From positions 6,112,919-6,176,918 of the forward strand of contig OZ026549.1 of the NCBI GenBank assembly GCA_964020155.1: a DNA stretch of 64,000 nucleotides. Direction: 5' to 3'. The notes under the pieces are model-generated. The model had not been told where the DNA came from and did no database searches. It saw only the letters and a program-made list of their open reading frames with translations. Positions within the stretch are counted from its first letter, which is position 1; every line of letters begins with the position of its first letter. Shown here one piece after another: positions 37,701-48,984 of this stretch. This stretch comes from Chondrilla cf. caribensis (lineage: Eukaryota > Porifera > Demospongiae > Chondrillida > Chondrillidae). The translations under genes and the position numbers were made by a program.

Positions 37701-39235
37701 GGTATATGGTGACAAGCAAAAAAATGTCAATTTTTTGAGTTGTCACCACGGCTTCTCCTGTGTGCATGTGATGCATCATAGCTGAAATCCAAATGCACAG
37801 ACACACTCCTGGACCTGGTAGCTACCTTCTGATAGCAAAAAGGTGCATTTTGATGTCGACCAAAATTTCCCCCTATTGCCAATGTATATACTTTGAATGT
37901 AGATTCATATATGCGTGTATTACGCCTTGGGTGATCACCTAAGCAATTTGATATTTCTTTGCTGGTCACCATGGGCTACCTAGTGTCCATGCCTAACTCA
38001 CCAACACAATTTCGTAAACATTCTGATTGTCCTGAGTGCGCTATAAGCCTCGTGGTGACAAGCATAAATATGTCAATTTTTTGAGTTGTCACCACGGCCT
38101 CTCCTGTGTGCACGTGATGCATCATAGCTCAAATCCGATTACACAGACACACTCCTGGACCTAGTAGCTACCTTCTGATAGCAAAAATGATGCATTTTGA
38201 TGACGACCAAAATTTCCCCCCAGTGCCACATATAATAGAATGTATATACTTTGTATGTACATTCATATATGCATGTAATACGCCTTGTGGTGATCACCTA
38301 AGCATTTTGAGATTTCTTTGCTGGTCACCATGGGCTACCTAGTGTCCATGCCTAACTCACCAACACAATTTCGTAAGCATTCTGATTGTCCTGAGTGCAC
38401 TATAAGCCTCGTGGTGACAAGCATAAATATGTCAATTTTTTGAGTTGTCACCACGGCCTCTCCTGTGTGCACGTGATGCATCATAGCTCAAATCCGATTA
38501 CACAGACACACTCCTGGACCTAGTAGCTACCTTCTGATAGCAAAAATGATGCATTTTGATGACGACCAAAATTTCCCCCCAGTGCCACATATAATAGAAT
38601 GTATATACTTTGTATGTACATTCATATATGCGTGTAATACGCCTTGTGGTGATCACCTAAGCAATTTGAGATTTCTTTTCTGCTCACCAAGGGCTACCCA
38701 GTGTCCATGCCAATCTCACCAACACAATTTCGTAAGCATTCTGATTGTCCTGAGTGCGCTATAAGCCTCGTGGTGACAAGCCAAAAAATGTCAATTTTTT
38801 GAGTTGTCACCACGGCCTCTCCTGTGTGCACGTGATGCATCATAGCTCAAATCCGATTACACAGACACACTCCTGGACCTAGTAGCTACCTTCTGATAGC
38901 AAAAATGATGCATTTTGATGACGACCAAAATTTCCCCCCAGTGCCACATATAATAGAATGTATATACTTTGTATGTACATTCATATATGCATGTAATACG
39001 CCTTGTGGTGATCACCTAAGCAATTTGAGATTTCTTTTCTGTTCACCAAGGGCTACCCCGTGTCCATACCAAACTCACCAACACAATTTCGTAAGCATTC
39101 TGATTGTCCTGAGTGCACTATAAGCCTCGTGGTGACAAGCCAAAAAATGTCAATTTTTTGAGTTGTCACCACGGCCTCTCCTGTGTGCATGTGATGCATC
39201 ATAGCTCAAATCCGATTGCACAGACACACTCCTTT
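34761..39235. repeat. Satellite A array (about 13 monomers)
   Basis: Tandem monomers of about 347 bp (left part) and about 359 bp (from about 38,000). The short type has TTGCCAATGTATATAC where the long type has CCACATATAATAGAATG. Neighbouring monomers are very alike, and alternate ones carry AAGGTATATGG or AAGCCTCGTGG, suggesting two-monomer higher-order units. The small open frames on both strands repeat with the monomer and are not genes. Confidence 0.95.
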
Positions 39236-39587
39236 ACCTGTGATTCAGGACAGGTCAGCAGTGTCCACTGAAATAGTCAAATCGTTGTGAACATATTTTT
39301 AACTCTCCAGAGGTACTTCTCCAAACTGTTTAGTAGGACAGTATTGAAGGACCGAGGTGAGAGGGTCACTAGGTGCATACCTGTAGCTGGTATGTAAAAT
39401 GTGAATGCTCTGCTCTTGCCTTCCTGCAGGTCTTCTCCAAAAACTTCCAGAGAAATATCACAGTTCTTTGCATTGACAGTAACAAGAATTGAGAACTTTT
39501 GAATTTACCATTCTACTTATTAATAAAATGCAAAAAGTTGATTCAGTCATATTATTCCTCAGTTGAAATTGTTGCAAACATACGTAA
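39236..39587. repeat. Segment X, copy 1 (possible gene fragment)
   Basis: A 350-bp segment placed between satellite A and module D2, repeated at 46768-47107. It contains an exon-like stretch after a CTCCAG acceptor (RYFSKLFSRTVLKDRGERV), a donor GTATGT and a second exon-like piece after CTGCAG. I do not recognise the protein. Confidence 0.6.
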
Positions 39588-40224
39588 GTGTTCCAAACTG
39601 ATAAAGGTGACTGACATACTTTCATTTTGAAACCTTTTGGCTTTGTAAAAATTAATATCAAATTTAACTACATGTGGGACAATCAGCATCTTGATTTTAA
39701 CGCCGTAACATCAATACAGGACCCACCCCTTTTACACATTCACAGGAAATACCCATTCCCTCTGTTCTAATCGACTGTCACTTAGGTTAAGTTGGGTATA
39801 CTTATTTAGGCCATAGATACTCGTTATTGACAATTAAAATAAACACATAATTACATAATAAATATTAGTTAAAATGGTAGTACGTGGGTGTAGCAATAGC
39901 CTTCACTCTTTCCAACCTTATGTTGTCCATAATTTGTTCAAGTATCAAAATACTGTATTATAATGATCACATTAATGAAATGAAGAAATTGTCGGATTTG
40001 TAATTAATAAAAAGTCACCCACTCAGGGTCAAAGACACCTATATATGGAGAGCTTTACAGGGACTTTCCACAGAGACTGTGTACTTGCGTCATTCCACGA
40101 ATGCAGAAGACACTATTCTAGCTGGGAGGTCAGCCGCGAGTCCCAAAGCTCCCCCCTACGGTTCTTTGTAGAGAGTATGCGACTGACCACCAGGAAGTGA
40201 GCTATTTTTTTTCAGAGAAAAAAA

Positions 40225-40298
40225 CCGTCCTTTCGAGGATTCGAACCCGCGACCTGGAGCCTAGAGTCGTGTCACCTGACCACCCCGCCACCGTGACC
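40225..40298 (-). repeat. tRNA-like SINE head (module D2)
   Basis: Same 74-nt tRNA-like segment as at 32421-32494, identical as far as I can see, with A- and B-box motifs. Confidence 0.65.
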
Positions 40299-40899
40299 TA
40301 TCTATTTTATTATTATTATCTGCGCTATTTAAAGTTGCCCTCAATGTTCAATTCGGAGAATAGGCCACCCCCAGGCACTCGAATCGCTTGATCGTCTCTA
40401 ATAGGTTTAGAAGAACCTTCGGTGAAGATTTAAAGTTCGTTGAAGTCTTTTCGCTCAAATTCTAGCCCAAATCCTAATTGTCGGCGTTTTGAAATCGGCC
40501 ATTTTGTTCGCACAATATAAATAATATAAATTCACTGTAGTAGTTACGCGTAGGAATTGCATATTATATGATGTTGCAGTATTTCCTAAATTCGAATATA
40601 CTCGAAGATGGTGGAGCTACGTAGTTCGTAGCTACGGCAAAGGAACTTTACAAAGTCTTCTGTTTCATACTATAAAACCCAAGGGTATGTAAAGTTTTCC
40701 TACATTCCTGACTGTATGTGTATTATTGCTTTCCTGTGATAGAAACTTCGTCGGAGAATGCGCGAACACTGTAAGGGACATAGCAGTATTCCTCTGCAAA
40801 GAGAAGATATTACCAAATTGCATCTTCGAGGTGTGGTTGTGTAGGGTATGGGTTGAGGTATATTAACTGATAGAATATGTTCACTTGCTTTGTGTTCAG

Positions 40900-41070
40900 T
40901 TTTGAAGTAGTGAAGATCATTCGTGACAAGATACTGGACATGACCGGTAGTAACCAGTGAGTGCATCATTATGTGATCCACTGTGATTATCATACTCAAG
41001 TATTACATCTGCTCTCAGAGTACCACTTGTTCTGGTGGGAAACAAGACAGACCTCCACATGCAAAATTAA
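40900..41070 (+). pseudogene. RHEB: RHEB GTPase pseudogene fragment, copy 2
   Basis: Exon pieces 40900-40956 and 41019-41070 encode the same two peptides as the copy at 33233 with a silent difference (ACC for ACT in DMTG) and the same TAA. It was duplicated along with the module. Confidence 0.85.
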
Positions 41071-41345
41071 TAGTTCTGTGTAGCACTGCAAACACACACA
41101 TCAAAATAGAACTATTGCCAGTACCTGTTTTACAATAATCTATTATCACAATGTCAACACAATAAGTTATATTATGTATACCAAATCTAGCACACGGCAT
41201 TATACTATGATGGGTCAGGTATTTAGGTACGTATCTCGTCGACCAGCACATGCCATTTTGTATTTCCCACTGGTGACATAGGTGTCAGTGACCCCCCTTT
41301 CCCTCTGACACCAGCATGGCCGTCTTCTCAGGAAGTTTGAGAAAT

Positions 41346-41803
41346 ACGAATGCACAGACACACTCCTTGACCTAGTACAGTCATTCTGATAACAAAAAAG
41401 ATGCATTTTGATGTCGACCAAAAATTCCCCCCAGTGCCCATATGCCACATGTGGTGATCACCTAAGCAATTTGAGATTTCTTTTCTGGTCACCAAGGGCT
41501 ACCCAGTGTCCATGCCAAACTCACCAACACAATTTCGTAAACATTCTTATTGTCCTGAGTGCGCTATAAGCCTCGTGGTGACAAGCAAAAAAATGTCAAT
41601 TTTTGACTTGTCACTACGGCCTCTCCTGTGTGCACGTGATGCATCATAGCTCAAATCCGAATGTACAGACACACTCCTGGACCTAGTAGCTACCTTCTGA
41701 TAGCAAAAAGGATGATTTTGATGTCGACCAAAATTTCCCCCCTGTGCCACATATAATAGAATGTATAATTATACTTTGTATGTACATTCATATATACGTG
41801 TAT
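41346..41803. repeat. Satellite A block between D2 and satellite B
   Basis: About one monomer plus a fragment of satellite A, with a deletion near 41450. It ends inside the ATATACGTGTA motif where satellite B begins. Confidence 0.85.
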
Positions 41804-44040
41804 GGGAGAGTATAGGAGATAAAACATTAAGCACCTTTTTGCATAGCTCATGGGGGAGGGGGCGTGTCGACTTGATATTTCAGACAGACCTAGGCAGGGA
41901 CGTGAACTAACTTCTAAAGCAATTTCCATCTCAATAGGTGACCCGTAACCCCAGCTACATTGGAAGGTGCTTAATATTTTTTCAATGTATGGGAGAGTAT
42001 AGGAGAGAAAACGCTAAGCACCTTTTTGCATAGCTCATGGGGGAGGGGGCGTGTCGACTTGATATTTCAGACAGACCTAGGCAGGGACGTGAACTAACTT
42101 CTAAAGCAATTCCCATCTCAATAGGTGACCCGTAACTCCAGTTACATTGGAAGGTGCTTAATATTTTTTCAATGTATGGGAGAGTATAGGAGATAAAACG
42201 CTAAGCACCTTTTTGCATAGCTCATGGGGGAGGAGGCGTGTCAACTTGATATTTCAGACAGACCTAGCTAGGGATGTGAACTAACTTTTGAAACAATTCC
42301 CATCTCAATAGGTGACCCGTAACTCCAGTTACATTGGAAGGTGCTTAATATTTTTTCAATGTATGGGAGAGTATAGGAGATAAAACGCTAAGCACCTTTT
42401 TGCATAGCTCATGGGGGAGGAGGCGTGTCAACTTGATAATTTAGACAGACCTAGCTAGGGACGTGAACTAACTTCTGAAACAATTCCCATCTCAATAGGT
42501 GACCCGTAACCCCAACTACATTGGAAGGTGCTCAATATTTTTTCAATGTATGGGAGAGTATAGGAGATAAAACGCTAAGCACCTTTTTGCATAGCTCATG
42601 AGAGAGGGGGCGTGTCAACTTGATATTTCAGACAGACCTAGCTGGGGATGTGAACTAACTTTTGAAACAATTCCCATCTCAATAGGTGACCCGTAACTCC
42701 AGTTGCATTGGAAGGTGCTAAATATTTTTTCAATGTATGGGAGAGTATAGGAGATAAAACGCTAAGCACCTTTTTGCATAGCTCATGGGGGAGAGGGCGT
42801 GTCAACTTGATAATTTAGACAGACCTAGCTAGGGACGTGAACTAACTTCTGAAACAATTCACATCTCAATAGGTGACCCGTAACTCCAACTACATTGGAA
42901 GGTGCTTAATATTTTTTTTCAATGTATGGGAGAGTATAGGAGAGAAAATGCTAAGCACCTTTTTGCATAACTCATGGGGGAGGGGGCGTGTCAACTTGAT
43001 ATTTCAGACAGGTCTCGGCAGGGACGTGAACTAACTTTTGAAACAATTCCCATCTCAATAGGTGACCCGTAACTCCAGTTGCATTGGAAGGTGCTTAATA
43101 TTTTTTCAATGTATGGGAGAGTATAGGAGATAAAACGCTAAGCACCTTTTTGCATAGCTCATGGGGGAGAGGGCGTGTCAACTTGATATTTGAGACAGAT
43201 CTAGGCAGGGACGTGAACTAACTTCTGAAACAATTCCCATCTCAATAGGTGACCCGTAACCCCAACTACATTGGAAGGTGCTTAATATTTTTTCAATGTA
43301 TGGGAGAGTATAGGAGATAAAACGCTAAGCACCTTTTTGCATAGCTCATGGGGGAGGGGGCGTGTCAACTTGATAATTTAGACAGACCTAGCTAGGGACG
43401 TGAACTAACTTCTGAAACAATTCCCATCTCAATAGGTGACCCATCACTCCAGTTACATTGGAAGGTGCTTAATATTTTTTCAATGTATGGGAGAGTATAG
43501 GAGATAAAATGCTAAGCACCTTTTTTCATAGCTCATTAGAGAGGGGGCGTGTCAACTTGATATTTTGGACAGACCTAGCTAGGGACGTGAACTAACGTCT
43601 GAAATAATTCTCATCTCAATAGGTGACCCGTAACTCCAACTACATTGGAAGGTGCTTAATATTTTTTTTCAATGTATGGGAGAGTATAGGAGATAAAACG
43701 CTAAGCACCTTTTTTCATAGCTCATGAGAGAGGGGGCATGTCAACTTGATATTTTAGACAGACCTAGCTAGGGACGTGAACTAACTTTTGAAACAATTCC
43801 CATCTCAATAGGTGACAAGCTCATGGGGGAGGGGGCGTGAGTATAGGAGAGAAAATGCTAAGCACCTTTTTGCATAGCTCGTGAGAGTGGGGACATGTCA
43901 ACTTGATATTTTAGACAGACCTAGCTAGGGACGTGAACTAACTTCTGAAACAATTCCCATCTCAATAGGTGACCCATAACTCCAGTTACATTGGAAGGTG
44001 CTTAATATTTTTTCAATTTTTTCAATGTATGGGAGAGTAT
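41804..44040. repeat. Satellite B array 1 (about 12 monomers of ~187 bp)
   Basis: Each monomer runs from TATGGGAGAGTATAGGAGA through CTAAGCACCTTTTTGCATAG, GACAGACCTAGCTAGGGACG, CCATCTCAATAGGTGACCC to ACATTGGAAGGTGCTTAATA. The motif TAAGCACCTT near the start is complementary to AAGGTGCTTA near the end, so each monomer has terminal inverted repeats. A truncated monomer occurs at about 43815-43850. No coding frame. Confidence 0.95.
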
Positions 44041-44730
44041 CGAGTAACGATTTCTTGTCTGGTCACCAAGGGCTACCTAGTGTCCATACCAAACTCACCA
44101 ACACAATTTCGAAGGCATTCCGATTGTCCTGAGTGCGCTATAAGCCTCGTGGTGACAAGCCAAAAAATGTCAATTTTTTGAGTTGTCACCACGGCCTCTC
44201 CTGTGTGCACGTGATGCATCATAGCTCAAATCCGAGTGCACAGACACACTCCTGGACCTAGTAGCTACATTCTGATAGCAAAAAGAATGCATTTTGATGT
44301 CGACCAAAATTTCCCCCCAGTGCCACATATAATAGAATGTATATACTTTGTATGTACATTCATATATGCATGTAATACGCCTTGTGGTGATCACCTAAGC
44401 AATTTGAGATTTCTTTTCTGTTCACCAAGGGCTACCCAGTGTCCATGTCAAACTCACCAACACAATTTCGTAAACATTCTTATTGTCCTGAGTGCACTAT
44501 AAGCCTCGTGGTGACAAGCCAAAAAATGTCAATTTTTTGAGTTGTCACCACGGCCTCTCCTGTGTGCATGTGATGCATCATAGCTCAAATCTGAGTGCAC
44601 AGACACACTCCTGGACCTAGTAGCTACCTTCTGATAGCAAAAAAGATGCATTTTGATGTCGACCAAAATTTCCCCCCAGTGCCACATATAATAGAATGTA
44701 TATACTTTGTATGTACATTCATATATACGT
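44041..44730. repeat. Satellite A block (about 2 monomers)
   Basis: Long-type (~359 bp) monomers between satellite B arrays. Left junction: GAGAGTATCGAGTAACGATT. Right junction: ATATACGTGTATGGGAGAG. Confidence 0.95.
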
Positions 44731-45492
44731 GTATGGGAGAGTATAGGAGATAAAACGCTAAGCACCTTTTTGCATAGCTCATGGGGGAGGAGGCGTGTCA
44801 ACTTGATATTTCAGACAGACCTAGCTAGGGATGTGAACTAACTTTTGAAACAATTCCCATCTCAATAGGTGACCCGTAACCCCAGCTACATTGGAAGGTG
44901 CTTAATATTTTGTCAATGTATGGGAGAGTATAGGAGATAAAACGCTAAGCACCTTTTTGCATAACTCATGGGGGAGGGGGCGTGTCAACTTGATATTTCA
45001 GACAAACCTAGCTGGGGATGTGAACTAACTTTTGAAACAATTCCCATCTCAATAGGTGACCCGTAACTCCAGTTACATTGGAAGGTGCTTAATATTTTTT
45101 CAATGTATGGGAGAGTATAGGAGATAAAACGCTAAGCACCTTTTTGCATAACTCATGGGAGAGGGGGCGTGTCAACTTGATATTTCAGACAGACCTAGCT
45201 GGGGATGTGAACTAACTTCTGAAACAATTCCCATCTCAATAGGTGACCCATCACTCCAGTTACATTGGAAGGTGCTTAATATTTTTTCAATGTATGGGAG
45301 AGTATAGGAGATAAAATGCTAAGCACCTTCTTGCATAGCTCATGGGGGAGGGGGCGTGTCGACTTGATATTTTAGACAGACCTAGCTGGTGACGTGAACT
45401 AACTTCTGAAACAATTCCCATCTCAATAGGTGACCCTTAACCCCAGTTACATTGGAAGGTGCTTAATATTTTTTCAATTTTTTCAATGTATG
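44731..45492. repeat. Satellite B array 2 (about 4 monomers)
   Basis: Same monomer as array 1, ending with a duplicated TTTTTTCAAT just before the GTATCGAGTAACG junction, exactly as array 1 and array 3 end. Confidence 0.95.
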
Positions 45493-46767
45493 GGAGAGTA
45501 TCGAGTAACGATTTCTTTTCTTTTCACCAAGGGCTACCCAGTGTCCATACCAAACTCACCAACACAATTTCGGAAACATTCTGATTGTCCTGAGTGCGCT
45601 ATAAGCCTCGTGGTGACAAGCCCAAAAAATGTCAATTTTTGGTCTTGTCACCACGGCCTCTCCTGTGTGCACGTGATGCATCATAGCTCAAATCCAAATG
45701 CACAGACACACTCCTGGACCTGGTAGCTACCTTCTGATAGCAAAAAGTTGCATTTTGATGTTGACCAAAATTTCCCCCTATTACCAATATATATATACTT
45801 TGTATGTAGATTCATATATGCGTGTATTACGCCTTGGGTGATCACCTAAGCAATTTGATATTTCTTTGCTGGTCACCAAGGGCTACCTAGTGTCCATGCC
45901 TAACTCCCCAACACAATTTGGTAAGCATTCTGATTGTCCTGAGTGCACTATAAGCCTCGTGGTGACAAGCCCAAAAAATGTCAATTTTTGGTCTTGTCAC
46001 CACGGCCTCTCCTGTGTGCACGTGATGCATCATAGCTGAAATCCAAATGCACAGACACACTCCTGGACCTGGTAGCTACCTTCTGATAGCAAAAAGATGC
46101 ATTTTGATGTCGACCAAAATTTCCCCCTATTACCAATATATATATACTTTGTATGTAGATTCATATATGCGTGTATTTCGCCTTGGGTGATCACCTAAGC
46201 AATTTGATATTTCTTTGCTGGTCACCAAGGGCTACCTAGTGTCCATGCCTAACTCCCCAACACAATTTGGTAAGCATTCTGATTGTCCTGAGTGCACTAT
46301 AAGCCTCGTGGTGACAAGCCCAAAAAATGTCAATTTTTGGTCTTGTCACCACGGCCTCTCCTGTGTGCACGTGATGCATCATAGCTGAAATCCAAATGCA
46401 CAGACACACTCCTGGACCTGGTAGCTACCTTCTGATAGCAAAATCATGCATTTTGATGTCGACCAAAATTTCCCCCTATTGCCAATGTATAATACTTTGT
46501 ATGTAGATTCATATATAAGTGTATTACGCCTTGTGGTGATCACCTAAGCAATTTGAGATTTCTTTTCTGGTCACCAAGGGCTACCTAGTGTCCATGCCTA
46601 ACTCACCAACCCAATTTCGTAAGCATTCTGATTGTCCTGAGTGCGCTATAAGCCTCGTGGTGACAAGCCCAAAAAATGTCAATTTTTTGAGTTGTCACCA
46701 CGGCCTCTCCTGTGTGCACGTGATGCATCGTAGCTGAAATCCAAATGCACAGACACACTCCTGGACC
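45493..46767. repeat. Satellite A block (about 3.5 monomers)
   Basis: Short-type monomers, three of them with the variant GGTAAGCATT and AAGCCCAAAAAATG. The block ends at CTCCTGGACCTG, where segment X begins. Confidence 0.95.
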
Positions 46768-47107
46768 TGTGATTCAGGACAGGTCAGCTGTGTCCACTGA
46801 AATAGTCAAATTGTTGTGAACATATTTTTATCTCTCCAGAGGTACTTCTCCAAACTGTTTAGTAGGACAGTATTGAAGGACTGAGGTGAGAGGGTCACTA
46901 GGTGCATACCTGTAGCTGGTATGTAAAGTGTGAATGCTCTGCTCTTGCCTTCCTGCAGGTCTTCTCCAAACACTTCCAGAGAAATATCACAGTTCTTTGC
47001 ATTGGCAGTAACAAGAATTGAGAACTTTTGAATTTACCATTCTACTTATTAATAAAATGCAAAAAGTTGATTCAGTCATATTATTCCTCAGTTGAAATTG
47101 TTGCAAA
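46768..47107. repeat. Segment X, copy 2
   Basis: Near-identical to 39236-39587. A CGA to TGA change in the exon-like frame here creates a stop, which argues that this copy is not a working gene. Confidence 0.6.
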
Positions 47108-48332
47108 CATACGTAAGTGTTCCAAACTGATAAAGGTGACTGACATACTTTCATTTTGAAACCTTTTGGCTTTGTTAAAATTAATATCAAATTTAACTAC
47201 ATGTGGGACAATCAGCATCTTGATTTTAACGCCGTAACATCAATACAGGACCCACCCCTTTTACACCTTCACAGGAAATACCCATTCCCTCTGTTCTAAT
47301 TGACTGTCACTTAGGTTAAGTTGGGTATACTTATTTAGGCCATAGATACTCGTTATTGACAATTAAAATAAACACATAATTACATAATAAATATTAGTTA
47401 AAATGGTAGTATGTGGGTGTAGCAATAGCTTTCACTCTTTCCAACCTTATGTTGTCCATAATTTGTTCAAGTATCAAAATACTGTATTATAATGATCACA
47501 TTAATGAAATGAAGAAATTGTCGGATTTGTAATTAATAAAAAAGTCACCCACTCAGGGTCAAAGACACCTATATATGTAGAGCTTCACAGGGACTTTCCA
47601 CAGAGACTGTGTACTTGCGTCATTCCACGAATGCAGAAGACACTATTCTAGCTGGGAGGTCAGCCGCGAGTCCCAAAGCTCCCCCCCTACGGTTCTTTGT
47701 AGAGAGTATGCGACTGACCACCAGGAAGTGAGCTATTTTTTTTCAGAGAAAAAAACCGTCCTTTTGAGGATTCGAACCCGCGACCTGGAGCCTAGAGTCG
47801 TGTCACCTGACCACCCCGCCACCGTGACCTATCTATTTTATTATTATTATCTGCGCTATTTAAAGTTGCCCTCAATGTTCAATTCGCCAGAATAGGCCAC
47901 CCACAGGCACTCGAATCACTTGATCGTCTCTAATAGGTTTAGAAGAACCTTCGGTGAAGATTTAAAGCTCATTGAAGTCTTTGCGCTCAAATTCTAATTG
48001 TCGGCGTTTTGAAATCGGCCATTTTGTTCGCACAATATAAATAATATAAATTCACTGTAGTAGTTACGCGTAGGAATTGCATATTATATGATGTTGCAGT
48101 AAATCCTAAATTCGAATATACTCGAAGATGGTGGAGCTACGTAGCTCGTAGCTACGGCGAGGGAGCTTTACAAAGTCTTCAGTTTTTAATACTATAAAAC
48201 CCGAGGGTATGTAAAGTTTTCCTACATTCCAGACTGTATGTGTATTATTGCTTTCCTGTGATAGAAACTTCGTCGGAGAATGCGCGAACACTGTAAGGGA
48301 CATAGCAGTATTCCTCTGCAAAGAGAAGATAT
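47108..48332. repeat. Subtelomeric module D, copy 3 (truncated)
   Basis: Matches module D2 up to GCAAAGAGAAGATAT and then switches abruptly to satellite B, so the RHEB fragment is missing. About 17 bp near 47990 are also deleted relative to copies 1 and 2. Confidence 0.9.
47756..47829 (-). repeat. tRNA-like SINE head (module D3)
   Basis: Third copy of the tRNA-like segment, with one change (CCTTTTGAGG for CCTTTCGAGG) just outside the B-box. Confidence 0.6.
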
Positions 48333-48984
48333 CAAGAAGGTCTCAATAGGTGACCCGTAACTCCAGTTACATTGGAAGGTGCTTAATATTTTTTTTCAAT
48401 GTACGGGAGAGTATAGGAGATAAAACGCTAAGCACCTTTTTTCATAGCTCATTAGAGAAGGGGCGTGTCAACTTGATATTTTAGACAGACCTAGCTAGGG
48501 ACGTGAACTAACTTCTGAAACAATTCCCATCTCAATAGGTGACCCGTAACTCCAGTTACATTGGAAGGTGCTTAATATTTTTTCAATGTATGGGAGAGTA
48601 TAGGAGATAAAACGCTAAGCACCTTTTTGCATAGCTCATGGGGGAGGGGGCGTGTCAACTTGATATTTTAGACAGATCTAGGCAGGGACGTGAACTAACT
48701 TCTGAAACAATTCCCATCTCAATAGATGACACGTAACCCCAGCTACATTGGAAGGTGCTTAATATTTTTTCAATGTATGGGAGAGTATAGGAGATAAAAC
48801 GCTAAGCACCTTTTTGCATAGCTCATGGGGGAGGGGGCGTGTCAATTTGATATTTCAGACAGACCTAGCAGGGGACGTGAGCTAACTTTTGAAACAATTC
48901 CCATCTCAATAGGTGACCCTTAACTTCAGTTACATTGGAAGGTGCTTAATATTTTTTCAATTTTTTCAATGTATGGGAGAGTAT
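48333..48984. repeat. Satellite B array 3 (about 3.5 monomers)
   Basis: Begins part-way through a monomer (CTCAATAGGTGACCC) directly after the truncated module D3 and ends with the same TTTTTTCAATTTTTTCAATG and GTATCGAGTAAC junction as arrays 1 and 2. Confidence 0.95.

Larger units (their letters stand above)
39588..41345. repeat. Subtelomeric module D, copy 2
   Basis: Very similar to module D1 throughout except for the missing ~130 bp near the middle. Contains the HMMR-derived start, the SINE-like repeat and the RHEB fragment in the same order and orientation. Confidence 0.9.
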
